Shown: piece after piece, positions 46,579 to 59,231 of the stretch
Numbering within the stretch: position 1 is the stretch's first letter
Layout: each line of letters starts with the position of its first letter
Assembly (NCBI GenBank): GCA_025093555.1
Contig: JAIWNF010000042.1
Location: 433,350-497,349, forward strand
Length of the DNA stretch: 64,000 bases
Direction of reading: 5' to 3'
DNA from: Circinella umbellata
Lineage: Eukaryota; Mucoromycota; Mucoromycetes; Mucorales; Lichtheimiaceae
The notes under the pieces: generated by a model
Seen by the model: the letters and a program-made list of their open reading frames with translations, nothing else
Database searches by the model: none
Told to the model about the DNA's origin: nothing
Made by a program: the position numbers and the translations under genes

Positions 46579-49214
46579 ATGACAACATTTAGAGCAAAAC
46601 AATGGACTTTACGGAATAATAACACTGTACTTCCAATACGTTCTCCAACTTCTTCTGATACAACATCAAAAACAACCAAAACCACACTATCTTCACCAGC
46701 ATTATCAGATCATCGTCATCAACATCGTAGTGGAATTTTACAACTTCATTATCATCCTTCAATTTATCTTAATAATGATAATGATTCTTCAACATCATCC
46801 ACAAAAGCAACACCTACTTCATCTGCATTAAAACGCTTAATTCCATCTATATCCTCATTGAATTTTCCAATAAAATTAACAACGGATGAAAAGAATAGTG
46901 ATACGAATAGTAATTGTAATAATGAGTCAAAAGCTTCCGTATCAGAAGAATCACCCAAGGAGGATGAAGATTCATTATCCCATGTTGACACTGATACGAA
47001 CGATGACGATAATGATCCGGATAATGATCCACCCATATTTGACTGTGACGACGAAGAACAAAATAACAATGATCATAAATACAATCACATTTTACTCGAG
47101 CAAAATGATCATCATCGCGGTATACGACCTGTTCAAATTCTCACAGAACGACTTGAAGCCTGGTATATGCTTATCAAAGAACTCTATCATCATTTTATTG
47201 AACTTGCTAATGTAGAAAATCAAGTTTCAAAAGCCTATATTCGACTTTTACAAGCAACGCATCTGTTTGGTACTACTAGCCTATCTTCTTCTGAAACAAG
47301 CAATAGTAAGGAAGAAGACAATCATCACTCACACCAGCAGCAACAGCAGCAGTCAAAAGATAATGCATCGTCATCGTCGTTATTAATATTATTAAATGCT
47401 CATTTCAATACGAATTCAAACCAAGGAATTCGTAATGTGTGTCGATTGTGGCAAGCACGTTATGATGATATTGCAAAAGGACATGGGACTTTGAGTGCTT
47501 TTATAAAATCCAATGTATTACCAAGTTTAAGTAGTATGAAAAGAGAATTAAAAGGAATGATACGATCTATTCGAATGGATGATAGACTTAAATTATCTAA
47601 ATTGGCACAACTTCGACATGAAGCGAAAAGAAGGGTCTTTCGATTGGATCGACAACTTGCTTTTTTTGAACAACATCCGCATCATGGTGATGGAAAACAA
47701 GACCCTTGGTTAATGAATACAGGTAGTAATATAAAGTTATTTATTTACTATGGATAAATATATATATATATATATAAATATATATAAATACATCCAATGA
47801 TGATGCATAATAAGTCTTTTTTTTAAAAAAAAAATTAACATGAATGAGAAACAAATAATATAATATAATAGCGGTTGTCAATCAAATGCTTAAAGTATAT
47901 CATCAAACCAACAAAATGCATGAAACAGTATTTCGATTACAAAAAGAAGTCATGATATCTGAACAACGGATCGTTCAAGAATTTCGACAATTATGTCAAG
48001 ATATGATTACTATTCAGGAACAACAAACATGTCTTGGTATTGATTCACATTTACAACATATTATTGAAGCAATCGATCAATTACAAGCAGATGATGATTG
48101 GAATTACTTTATCAACCGATTTAAACAACATTTAATACCAGAACAAGCAAGATATCGTCATCCAAATCAATTACAATACCCTAACCACGCTCATCCATTA
48201 TTACAACCTATATTTGCTACTCGAATGGAACGTAATTCATCTTTATTACATCGATGGCATGAACATATTTATGTATTAACACCTTCTGGGTTTTTACATG
48301 AGTATCGTAATGCAAGCAGTTATCCTACAAGACCTGATACAACTATTTTTGTACCTCATTATAATGTGTCTACATTATCTACTAATTTACATCATAATTT
48401 AATATTTCAATTACAACGAATAGCAACAACAAATAATATGATGTCTTTATCACGAACCAATACAACCTCCTCTGCCTCATCTTCTACATCTGTAGTATCC
48501 TCGTCCTCCTCATCGTTTGTCATGTCCAATAAACGATATTATAATTTTATTAGATCAACAAGTTCAAAAACATTAACCTTTCGTGCAAAATCGGCTCCCG
48601 ATATGCAAGCTTGGTTAGAACATCTTACAGAATTATCTTATCGCTATCGTCCTTCAGTGAGTTATAATGCACCTCCATGTTTACAACCATCCAATGCGAC
48701 CAATCCGGAATGTTTTGTATCTTCTCCATCTTCACCACAACCTCAACCTCAACCTCAACCATCTCAACAACAACAAAATGAGGAATCTGTTACCAAGTCA
48801 TCATCCGTGGATGATACGAACGATGATACTAATATACCTTTATCCCCAACAGAACAACAACCCGTGGTGAAAGTAGTAGTAGATGAATGGAATCAGGAAG
48901 AAACCAAATCAAAAGAGAGTTGGTGTCAAGATAATCCATGGAATGATAATTCTTGCTCACCTAATATAGCGACTGTACAAAAAGAACCACCCACTCTTGG
49001 ATTACCATCCTTTATCAGTGGATGTATTGCTCCACCTGAACCCCCATCAACAACAACAGATGAACCTACTCCCGAAAAAGAACAAGAACAAGAGATTGAA
49101 AAGAAAAATGACGAAGAAAAGAATGAAGAAATGGATCAAAAAGAGGATCAAAAAGTAGAAGAACCACGGAAATTTATTCTAACGGGTGTTACTTTACCTG
49201 ATTCCATGAAATAA
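46579..49214 (+). CDS. Slm1/Slm2-like BAR and PH domain protein
   Basis: Two exons, 46579-47722 and 47872-49214 (828 aa). Slm proteins bind PI(4,5)P2 at eisosomes and pass TORC2 signals. After a disordered Ser/Asp-rich N-terminus, a helical BAR-like region starts at RPVQILTERLEAWYMLIKEL. It runs through NVENQVSKAYIRLLQA, ARYDDIAKGHGTLSAFIKSN and VLPSLSSMKRELKGMIRSIR to exon 2 (QTNKMHETVFRLQKEVMISE). A PH domain follows: ILLHRW-like SSLLHRWHEHIYVLTPSGFL, HEYRNASSYPTRPDTTIFVP, an insert of Thr/Ser, then YYNFIRSTSSKTLTFRAKSA and PDMQAWLEHLTEL with the conserved PH Trp. The C-terminus is Pro/Gln/Glu-rich and ends KFILTGVTLPDSMK. The order fits Slm1. Confidence 0.82.
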
Positions 49215-49326
49215 ATAACTTTCCAATCTCTTTTTTTTTTATTTATTTATTACTATTTCTGATTGATAATAATGCTAATAATATGAAATATATTTACAAA
49301 GGGGGAGGGAGGGAAGAAGATTGGGA

Positions 49327-49908
49327 TTATTTTAATAATCGACTATCATCTGCCAAACTAATTAAACTTGCTGAAACGCCTAATATTTCAATACTACATG
49401 GATGACCACTCACTCGAAATTGATGAAGTGTCAGTGCTGTCCATACAGTGACTAATTCTCTATTATTTTTCAAATAATAATAGTATAAGTCAATGATACA
49501 ATTATGGATTTAGATACCTATAAAGAGAAGGGGGAGGAGGGAAAGAAACTTACTTTTGTGATACTTTAATAAACCCAATATTCATCTTGTCATTCCAATC
49601 TAATACATCAATAACAATCGAAGCCCCTGCTAAACCAAATGAAGATTGAAGTGCTTGTTGAATACTCATACGAAATGTCACTTCAGTCATACTAGGAACA
49701 AAATTCTCAGACCAACTTTTATATATAACAAGAATAATAAAAATAAAAATAAAAATAGGTAAACATTATATATTAAAAATGAGAAAATATATATATATAT
49801 ATTTTTTAATGTTTACATTTTTAATTTGAGGTACTCCCATTGTTTTAATGGTAAACGAGTCATTCGCCATGGTTTTGTGGTTTCGGTAGTTGTCACCATT
49901 TCCTTCAT
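49327..49908 (-). CDS. RNase P/MRP subunit Rpp14/Pop5-family protein
   Basis: Three exons on the minus strand in transcription order: 49817-49908, 49554-49715 and 49327-49459 (128 aa; human RPP14 has 124). The family contributes to tRNA 5' processing by RNase P and rRNA processing by RNase MRP. The N-terminus reads RLPLKQWEYLKLKI. The middle resembles RPP14: EVTFRMSIQQALQSSFGLAG, then ASIVIDVLDWNDKMNIGFIK, ELVTVWTALTLHQFRVSGHP and CSIEILGVSASLISLADDSR. In RPP14 the matching end is 'ALSGNSRELV'. Introns were set by phase. A second, shorter ATG (GCGAATGAC...) in another frame is a shadow. The Rpp14 branch is a better fit than Pop5, from the C-terminal block. Confidence 0.75.
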
Positions 49909-50187
49909 ACAGCTGTCTTAAATAAAAGAGAGAGAGAGAGATAAGAAATTCCATTCCCCTTTTTCCCGCGCGTACAAAGTGGCTTTTTAGATTCCAGCAC
50001 TTTTTTTTTTTTTTGCATGAATTAAAACAAATTGTTATTAATAAGCTTGTAGCAGAAAAAAACGAAATAGGATTGATTACATAAAGCATGAATGAATTAA
50101 AGTTATATACAAATATATATAGAACGATATGAAAACGAATAATTTTTATATCGTATTTCATATATCTAGAACATTATTATTATTTTT

Positions 50188-52898
50188 TTAAGTAGGTAAT
50201 CTGGATCGTGTGTCTGTTGCAAATCTAGGACTTTTTGGAACTGTTGGTTCAATGGGTAAATAGGATGGTATAATAGATACCTAAATAATAATTATATTAT
50301 TCGTTACTAAAATCCCTATAAATATATATACATATAATAACAATAATAGTAAATAACTTACCCTACTTGCACGACGTGATGCTGCTTGTTTCAAATTTTG
50401 TACACGTTCTGCAATACTTATATCATGTTGCATACTTTCTCGTCGAGTAGTATTATTCTATTATATATATAACATCATCATTATATATTAATATTCAAGT
50501 ATTTATTTACATAAATCCTATATATACTTACTATTATATCAGCTGGATAAGTGTTAAATGATTTTTGAACTTTATTCGGTCGCATTGTCGTTAATAACGC
50601 CGATGAATATGTTGATCTTGTTGTACTATGATTATCATCATCCTCTTGTTGCTGTTGTAGTAAAATACTTTTTCGTTTCATACTTGCTGGAGTGGGTAAT
50701 AAAGGAGGAGGTGGTGTCCCTACTTGTTTTTTATCACTAAACCATCCTTGACTATCACGTTTCGATTCTTCTATTGCACGTCGTGCTCGAGCTATTCTTT
50801 GCTCAATAGTTGATATATTGAATGAAGGTGAAGCTGATTCATCCTTGTCTTCTTCTCTTTCTTGAAGAGGTTCTTTCAATCGTTCCATATTACGCATTAG
50901 ATCCGATTCAGCAGGTTTAATTGCAGACGTTTTTGCTATATGAAGTAATTCGGATCGAATTGTAGCCATGCGTTCAAATAATACATCAAAGTTATTCGTT
51001 GTTCCTGTTTTTTCTGATTTGGTTGTTGTAGGTACTGGTGTCGGTGTGTATCGATCGTTATTCGTATTTTTTTCTGACATCATAAGTTTATGTGTAGATA
51101 AGGATGATAAGGAGGAAGAAGAGGTTAATTTGATTTGGGGTACAGAACGCGATTTTTCAATAGATGCATTATCCAATTGACTAGGTAAATCATCAAGCCA
51201 TTGTCGCATGCGTGTTGATTCTTCTACTGTTTTTTCTTCTTCTTCTTCTTCTTCTTCTTCTTCTTCTGTTACTTTTTGTTTTTCTTCTTCTTTTTCACGT
51301 AATTCCTCTATTTCTTGATTCGTAGTCATGATGGATAATCGAGACTTCTTTCGTGTGGGTGCAGAAGAAGAAGGAAGAGATATAATAGGTCGTTGAGGTC
51401 TTCGTTCAATTACTGATTTATTTACATTCGACGTATCTCTTTTGTTTTCTTGTTCTTGGTAACGATACGATGTTGTGGTTATTGTTGAGGGTGGTGCTAA
51501 AAAGGGTGATTCTTCATCGATAGGATGTATATCATCCTCCTGGCTTTGATCCATGGTTGTCATCGTCTCATCATTATACCATGATCGTCGTCGATCACTT
51601 ATATTGTCATTATTATTAAGAGTAGAATGATCTGACAATCCCTGACTTTTATCATTTGCTACCTCTTCCATTCCAACAGATTCGTTTCGATTATTATCCA
51701 AAAGACGCACTATTTCATCCGTGAATGATTTTCTCTTATCGGAGTGTTTAGATTGTTTATCCATTTGATTATCAGTAACAATAGATTCATTATCATAAAG
51801 TGGGTATCGTCCTGTGCCTGCACTGGAAATTGTTGTATCAGGTTGTTTTCCTTGTAATTCATCATGTAATGATCGTCCACTTGATGTTATTTGCACGGGT
51901 TCCTCCTCATCATCATCCATATCTTTTTCGTATTGTTGTTGATTCTTATCCTCCACTCTCTTTTCATTGTCATCATTGTCATTGTTAGAATTTGATTCTT
52001 GTAACCAAAAAGAATGACTCTCTGAAGAAGGTAATGATGGTAATCGTGGTTGTATTGGTTGTGGTGATAATAATTCCTCTTGCTCTTCTTCTTCTTCTTC
52101 TTCTTCCTGTTGTTGCTGACGCTCACGAGGTGGAACATTTTCTTTATCATTATCATTCGAATTTTCATTATCTATTTGACTTTCATTAACATTATGATTG
52201 TTATCGTGACTCCGGTCTTGGTCTTCATTACTACTCTTATTAATTGTAGTTATTTCAGTAGGAATAGGTTCTTTTTTCGCAAATCGATCTGTAATTCGTT
52301 TCAATTCAATCACTACATCCCGTCGACCCATTGTAATTTGTGTTTGATTGGAAGAAGTAACTATAGGTCGTGCAAGTTCTTGTTTTTGTTGTATTGAAGA
52401 TTCAGGTACAGAAGAAATGACATGTCGTTGTTGCTGTTGTTGTGTTGATAATTTGTTAGAAAAAGTAGAAGAAGAAATAGAAGGTCGATTATGAGTTGAA
52501 GCAAGAGCAGTAAATATATCTCGTCGCGCGGAAGTAGGTGGAGGTCGATTATGAGTTATTATAATTGGAGACGAAGATGGATGGGTGGGTTTTACAGAAA
52601 TAGGTCTTGAAGGATGTGGAAGAGTAAAATTATGTTGCTGTTTTTCTTGTTGTTGACGATTACGTAGTCTTAAACGATTACGATTTACTTCAGGTGATAC
52701 TGATGTTTTATCTATATAAAATGATCAAGATTTTTCGTGTCAAAAAAAAAAAAAAAAAACCAAAAAAATAGATTTTTATTTTTTATTTTTATTACCAAAC
52801 CATGAATCGTCTCCTTGAGAAGAAAGTTCTGGATGTTTAAAATCATAATATTTAGGAGCGTCAAATTCCCAAGGAGCATTTTGTTCATTATCGTTCAT
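50188..52898 (-). CDS. Disordered protein with a TPX2-like N-terminal motif
   Basis: Four exons on the minus strand in transcription order: 52796-52898, 50532-52711, 50362-50457 and 50188-50280 (823 aa). It starts MNDNEQNAPWEFDAPKYYDF, which resembles the N-terminal 'FDAP..YDF' motif of TPX2-family spindle proteins. The rest is mostly disordered and charged, with poly-Glu (EEEEEEEEEE at about 420-440), short helical stretches (VIELKRITDRFAKKEP, FDVLFERMATIRSELLHIAK, IEQRIARARRAIEESKRDSQ) and a basic C-terminus (IAERVQNLKQAASRRASR). These could be microtubule- or partner-binding segments. The TPX2 relation rests on one short motif, so function is a hypothesis; the exon structure itself is well supported by phase. 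Confidence 0.6.
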
Positions 52899-53569
52899 TC
52901 TCCCTGTATTTTATTATTGTTTAAAAAAAAAAAAGATAGAAAAAAAAAGTGCTGAACTAAAACAGATTTGGGAATTTTTTTGCATTGGTGTATAAAAATA
53001 AAGAGCGCGTCCTCTGTGGTTAAATGAAATATCTTGGACGATAAAGAATATAAATATTTCAATAATACATATAGAATGTATATAAAGTAGTAGTTATCCC
53101 CTCAATGAGTTTTATAGTTTGAATTATTAAAAATAGAATCTCCTTAATATTCTGTAAAATAACTTTTTATTATTAAAACGTTTCAAAGGTTTCAATAAGA
53201 AAAGAAGTATATTTTCCAATAACAAAAATAAATTACTCAAGTTGTTGAGACATATATAGTATAGGACATATGTTTTATTATTATAGTGAACCTCTTACTG
53301 CCCATGTTCATGTTTGAATATAAAATATCAAAGATGCTTCTTTAGAAATTCTTCTTTCCCTTTTCTCTTTTCTCTTGTTTTTCATTTCATTTAATCATTA
53401 TCAGTATAACCTCCCCCTCCCTCATAAGTAGACATTATAATGCAGGAGGACATATTTGAAAAAAAAAACTTCTGAAACTCAGAGCAGCCAGAAAAAAAAA
53501 AGACTTTAATTTTTTCCCAAAACACCACTTCAAAAAAAAAAGCTTGTTACATTTAAAACAATAATAATA
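52899..53569. other. Divergent intergenic region, TPX2-like / Lrp1-like
   Basis: 671 bp, AT-rich with A-runs. Promoters for both genes are expected here. No repeat or RNA gene was recognised. Confidence 0.4.
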
Positions 53570-54381
53570 ATGGATCCAGCACAAGAACAAAAAGCAAAAA
53601 AAGCAGCCAAAGCTTTAAAATCAAGAATAGATCTTATTCAAAAACATTTAGATCCTATTTTAGCAGGACCTTTAAGTGAAACTTATGGTCCATTACCAAC
53701 TAATGAAAAAGCACAATTTGAAGTTTTATTATCATTTACTCTTAATACTCTTTATCACAGTAAGTATAGACATGAGTATATAACATAACATAACAGTTTT
53801 CATTAATACATACATATATATATATATAGTTTATTTGAAAACACATGGAGTTAATCCACTTGATCACCACGTAACAAATGAATTGGTAAGTTTAAAATAG
53901 ATCTACTTTAAATCATAAAATATAGAATATAAATATAATAACCTTTTTTTAATTATAGCAACGTGTAAAAGAATATATTGAAAAAATCAAAGTGGCAGAG
54001 GGAAGAGGACCAAAACGTAAGGATAAAAAAGAGTGTGTCATTTAAATTCTTATATATTAAATAATATTTGATAATAGGAACAATGGAATTGGATAAGGGT
54101 GCAGCAGATAGATTTATTAAATCAGCATTAGCAGGAGAAGAAGAAGAAGAAGAAGGTAATAAGATAATAATAATCTAATAATAATAATCTAATATAATAA
54201 TATTAATGATGTCTTCTCTTTTTTATATAAAGGAAAACAACATAATATTAAGAAGCGATCACTTCGAAAAGAAAAAAGTACTTTAGAAGAAGAACAAGAT
54301 TTAAATAATAATAATAATAATGTTCAGCGTAAACGTGCAAGAGTAGATCCTTTTGCTGGACCAAAGAATGGTTCTAATTAA
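53570..54381 (+). CDS. Lrp1/Rrp47/C1D-like nuclear exosome cofactor
   Basis: Five exons: 53570-53759, 53830-53885, 53959-54016, 54078-54155 and 54233-54381 (176 aa; yeast Lrp1 has 184). C1D-family proteins dimerise with Rrp6 and help the nuclear exosome trim rRNA, snRNA and snoRNA. The Sas10/C1D domain is visible: LKSRIDLIQKHLDPILAGPL, EKAQFEVLLSFTLNTLYH, IYLKTHGVNPLDHHVTNELQ, RVKEYIEKIKVAEGRGPKRT and MELDKGAADRFIKSALAG. After a Glu run the C-terminus is basic (NIKKRSLRKEK) and ends RARVDPFAGPKNGSN, as expected for the RNA-binding tail. All introns are under 82 nt. Confidence 0.9.
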
Positions 54382-55185
54382 AAAAAGAATATCATATAAC
54401 TCCTGTATCACATTATTATTGTTTTTTCTTTAGCATTTATCATATATTATATATATATACAAGTAATCCATGTCATTATTTCATCTAACATTATCCCCCC
54501 CTTCCTTTATAAAATATTTTACCACATGAGAAAAGGAATGATGCACAGACAATAATTAATCCATGCCAATGTTTATATATAAGTTATATATATAAATGTG
54601 GGACAATAAGTAGTAGTACAAGTTTTTTTTTGGAGTGACATGTGTACTTTACACGATTTTAATTACCCTTTAAAAAATCATTTTATTTTTTTTAGATCGA
54701 CACTTTTTTTTTTAACTTGCCCTTTAAGCTTATTTATGTTTGAATAAAGAAAGGAGGGAAAAGCATTGTTTAAAAAAAGCTGGGTCATAATTTGGAATTT
54801 GAAATTATATAATTCAAAGGAGTCCTTTTGAAAAGTAAGGGGGTTTTTTACTTGGGGGCCAAAAAAAGGAGTTATTATTATTATTTATCATTATTTATTA
54901 TTTATTACAACTTTTTGGTGGCAACGGATTATTTGGGGGAGGGGGAAGAGGGAGAAGAAAAAGGGAGAAGAAAAAGGATGAATTTACTCAGGTTTTTTTT
55001 TTCGTTCTAAATATAATATCCCAAGGCACACACTTTAAAGGGTCACCTTCTCTCTTTTCGTTTTTTTTATTTCCCTTTCTCTTCTTTTTCAGTTTTTTTT
55101 TTTTTTTTTGTTTCTCCTCTTTTTTTTTTATATTATTTTGCCACTCATAAAATATTACGAAACAAATAGAAGAAGAAAGTTAAAT
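54382..55185. other. Intergenic, Lrp1-like to orphan
   Basis: 804 bp. Homopolymer-rich DNA with long T and G/A runs (54840-55130) immediately before the next ATG. An open frame upstream of 55186 encodes mostly Phe/Leu and is taken as untranslated leader. Confidence 0.4.
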
Positions 55186-57303
55186 ATGAGTACAACAACA
55201 ACTTCTCGAAAAGGTTCTATAATCAATTCAATGAATCGACGTCGATATTCTACTGCATCTACTTCTAATATCCAAGATAATAAGGAAGAAAATACACTTC
55301 AGTTACGCCAAAAATTAGCTCTTTTGAGAGGTCGAGTCCAACAAAAGCAACAACCATCCCCTGCAGCACAAGTACCATCGCCACAAAATAATACTCTTGC
55401 AACTCATACAACTCGAACACGTACAACTCGACGTTCTTCTTTAACTGCTTTAACAGCATCAGCAAGAGCAAAACAAGTACTTCGAAATAATAATAATAAT
55501 AATAATAATAATGATCATTCCATAAAAAAATCAAGTACGAATAATGGTGACACGAATGACAATATTAATAAACGACCCATTAATAATAGTAATAGTAATA
55601 AAAAATTGAACACAACCAAATTACCTCGTTTGTTATCTACATCTCCTGTACAACCTATTTCTTCTTCTTTTAATGAACCAGAACCGAATCATTACTCTTA
55701 TCATCAAAATCAACAATCAACCACTACAACAGTAGCAACGACTACAGCATCAGCTACGACAAAACATATTCGACCAAGAAGTAAAAGTGTTAAAACAGAT
55801 ATGGGTACGGTTCGGAGGAACAATAGTAGAAAACAAAAGGAGTGCTGTAAAAATATGACATCCGCCTCCCCCTCTCGATCTCCTTCTTTTACTACTAATA
55901 CTAAAACATGTACCCCGAACAATGAAGAAAAATTAGTTGATTTAAATCGACGATTATTAGCTGCATTACTTGATGATGATTATAATAATAATAGTAATTA
56001 TAATGATGATGCTAAATCAACACCACCAGCACCAGAAGATCGTATTACATTATTTCCTGAAGATGAAGATGAACCAATCATTAAAATATCCAAAGTAGAA
56101 AAAGCGAGAAGTCAACGAAGAAAAAGTATGCCCGCTGTAAAAAATGTTAAAACAAGTACTTATGTGGATGAAAATAGTAAACCAGATCCTGGATTTTGGA
56201 ATGAATTAGTGGATATTAAATCGAGACTTCAAAAATTAGAAGTACAAAATGAATTTGAAGATAACAACTGTAATATAATGGGAGATAGTAATAGTAATAG
56301 TACAACAACTACTCATACAACAACTATTGCATCTGTATTTGATAAACAACATCAACATCAACAACAACCGTTATCACCTCTCAGTAGTAGTAATAATACA
56401 ATTTCTTCCTCACCTTTACAACCACGTATCAGTGTACATCAAAAAAGATTACAAGATGCATTTGCTATCTTTGAACATAAACAGCAATATACTTCAACAA
56501 AACCCAATCCAATGTTAAAATCTATGGCGACGGTCATTGCTGAAACTATTTCTATTAATCAAAAATTATGGGCTGCTATACCTCAAGATCTTGGTACAGA
56601 TGCTCGATCTTTAGTTGCATTACAAAAGAGTAGTGATACTCAATTAAGAGAATTGACTGAATCCATTTATTTATTGGGTAGCGAATGTGAACAACCTGTA
56701 GATCCAATTATTCTTCCTCGATATCAACATCAATCATCTCGACGTCAGTCTCAAATTTATTCACCACCAGCACTTAATGTAATAGAAGATCCAATATTGG
56801 TAGCACAACAACAACAACAATATATTCCCCCATCACCAGCTACAACAGCAACACGTCCATCATCACAATATTATTATACCAATATGGAACAACAAATTCA
56901 GTCACCAAGATCAAGACCTTCTTCTTATTTTCACACCAGCAGCAATAACGTATCATCTTATCAACATTTGATTAAACCATTACAACAACAGCAACAGCAA
57001 CAGCAACAAACTGTGAATAATAATAATAATACAGCACCCCTTTCTTCTTCATTAGATGTACATTCACCAAGAAATAGTATTCGACCCATTAAAGTAGCAG
57101 GAATTCTTGATTATTCTACAAATATGAATGGTAGTACAACAGGCATACAACAACAACATCAAACAATGGGAGGAATAGATCAACATCATTATTATTATCA
57201 TCATAGTAATAATAATAATAGTCGACCTACATCTAAATATTATGATCCATACCATCAACGCTATACCAGTGGTGGTACGATAAGTTTATATGATGATTTA
57301 TAA
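55186..57303 (+). CDS. Low-complexity protein of unknown function (705 aa)
   Basis: Single uninterrupted exon. Most of the protein is Asn/Gln/Ser/Thr-rich, with long Asn and Gln runs. Three more ordered stretches stand out: ENTLQLRQKLALLRGRVQQK near residue 35, DPGFWNELVDIKSRLQKLEV near residue 335 (probable coiled coil), and a helical block of about 90 residues around 425-515 (HQKRLQDAFAIFEHKQQY, SMATVIAETISINQKLWAAI, SLVALQKSSDTQLRELTESI). The first ATG in a normal context is 55186; the frame is open further upstream but reads as untranslated T-rich leader. No family was recognised. The structured middle could be a scaffold or septum/cytoskeletal domain, but nothing in the sequence shows it. 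Confidence 0.65.
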   Translation: MSTTTTSRKGSIINSMNRRRYSTASTSNIQDNKEENTLQLRQKLALLRGRVQQKQQPSPAAQVPSPQNNTLATHTTRTRTTRRSSLTALTASARAKQVLRNNNNNNNNNDHSIKKSSTNNGDTNDNINKRPINNSNSNKKLNTTKLPRLLSTSPVQPISSSFNEPEPNHYSYHQNQQSTTTTVATTTASATTKHIRPRSKSVKTDMGTVRRNNSRKQKECCKNMTSASPSRSPSFTTNTKTCTPNNEEKLVDLNRRLLAALLDDDYNNNSNYNDDAKSTPPAPEDRITLFPEDEDEPIIKISKVEKARSQRRKSMPAVKNVKTSTYVDENSKPDPGFWNELVDIKSRLQKLEVQNEFEDNNCNIMGDSNSNSTTTTHTTTIASVFDKQHQHQQQPLSPLSSSNNTISSSPLQPRISVHQKRLQDAFAIFEHKQQYTSTKPNPMLKSMATVIAETISINQKLWAAIPQDLGTDARSLVALQKSSDTQLRELTESIYLLGSECEQPVDPIILPRYQHQSSRRQSQIYSPPALNVIEDPILVAQQQQQYIPPSPATTATRPSSQYYYTNMEQQIQSPRSRPSSYFHTSSNNVSSYQHLIKPLQQQQQQQQQTVNNNNNTAPLSSSLDVHSPRNSIRPIKVAGILDYSTNMNGSTTGIQQQHQTMGGIDQHHYYYHHSNNNNSRPTSKYYDPYHQRYTSGGTISLYDDL

Positions 57304-58920
57304 ATAATTATTTGTTTCATCCTCCTAAACTTCTTACAAGCCATCGTCACTCTTTTTTTCCCGCATATATAACTTTATTTTTTTTCTTCTTTGTAATTAT
57401 AATATTTGTAAATTTTTAATCGTTTGTTTGTTAGTTTTGCTCTTTGTAAACATTTGTTCTCTCTCTCTCACCACCCCACCCCCTCAAACAATAACAAAAT
57501 TTTCTCCTTTTTGTTTAAAAAAAGACCTCCTCAAAAGAAAATACCAACTCCCTATTTTTTTTTTTACTATTAGTACATAGCATTTATATACGATCACCAC
57601 CCATATACTCAAGTACCATTCACTTATACATATTATATATTACACTACATACTACTAGTACTTTACATATATAAATAAACTTTTTATTGCGCGCACATAC
57701 TATTAGACAACCAACCAACCAAAAACTGTTTTTGACTCCTATTTTACAAAACAAAATGTAATAAAAAGAAGAGAACATAATAGTATCTTTATTGACACTT
57801 GACCTTATTAAAGTCAATTGTTGTATCACTCATTCAAAATAATAACTCTGCAGGAGTTGGGTTTCCCATCCAAAAACATAATATGCTTTCATATTCCCTT
57901 ATATTTATATATATACATAAAGACAGTTTTATACCCTATTTATTTTCATTTGAATATAAATAAAACAGAAACATCCTATATATAATAAAACTCCCTTCTT
58001 TTTATTATTATAAACAACGAGCTAATCCATTGACAAGTACTTCTTTATACAACTTGTTTTTGATATAAATGATAATCACATATTAATACGTAAATATAAT
58101 ATAACTCTCTATTTTATTTATTTATATGTACAGTCAGATTTATCATTACAAGGACTACCCCTATCAACTGCTACTTTGTATGTACACGCTTTCTTAAAAG
58201 CCCACACACGTGGTTGAATCAGTTTGGTTTAAATCTGCATGATTTTGACCGATAAGAAGAAATGTTCTACTTGATATTATATTATTATTACTTGGTATAA
58301 ATAGGAGTTCAGTTTTTATATTTTGTCAATTTATTTTTAGAGTTAGATGAATTTCTATTTGTTCTTCTAACTGATGTTATACTTAAAAATCAGTCTACAA
58401 CTAAAAAAAAAAAGGATATATAAACTTACTATCTCACCTAGTAATAATGTAATATATTATCATGTTTTATTGTCAAATAGGAAAAAGTCTCGAAAGCTTT
58501 TTAAAACTATATTTAATAAGCCTGAATGAAATAATAGAAATCTACCATTAATTATTATTATTATATACTAGTAATCTTATAGTATCAAGTAGAAAAGTAA
58601 AGCTATTATGTATTATAATATATATTACTTATAGAAAGAATTACTGTAGTAATTTTATTGTTCTGAACTGCCCTTATTGAGGGGATTGAAAAAAAAATAT
58701 TATTATTTTTTTATTTTATTTTTTAATACTTTTAAAATCAATAACATAGTTTCACTTTATATACATTTATTATTATTATTTACGAAAAAATAGAGAAAAT
58801 TTCGCTCTATTATATTATTTATATTTTATTTTTATTACTTTAAATAAATTGTATTTATATGGAATCTATCACATTGCTGAAGGTGTAAATATTAACTAAT
58901 CCTCTATGGTCTAGTTCAAA
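57304..58920. other. 1.6-kb intergenic region
   Basis: AT-rich 3' UTR of the orphan gene, then DNA without recognised genes up to the 3' end of the retrotransposon. Several AATAAA-like signals; no RNA gene was seen. Confidence 0.4.
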
Positions 58921-59231
58921 GATTATTATTTTTATTAAAGGTGAGAGTGATACTCAAGGGCAACATCCATTAGGCAATTTGCCGATCACTTTGAAATCAG
59001 GAAGAATATGTATTACAAATGTGGAGTAAAAATGAGTGTGTGACAAGCATAGGAAAACCCTTAATGGGAAGAAAAACCCAGCTGAAAAGAAGAAATGATA
59101 AATCGTGTGAGAATGTAACTATAGTAATAAAATAAGATATAAAGATAAAAATATAAAACAAAGAGTTGCCAGTGGCAAAAAAATAAAAGTAAATCAAGAA
59201 AAAGATAATGTGGTTGCGAAGTAATAATGAA

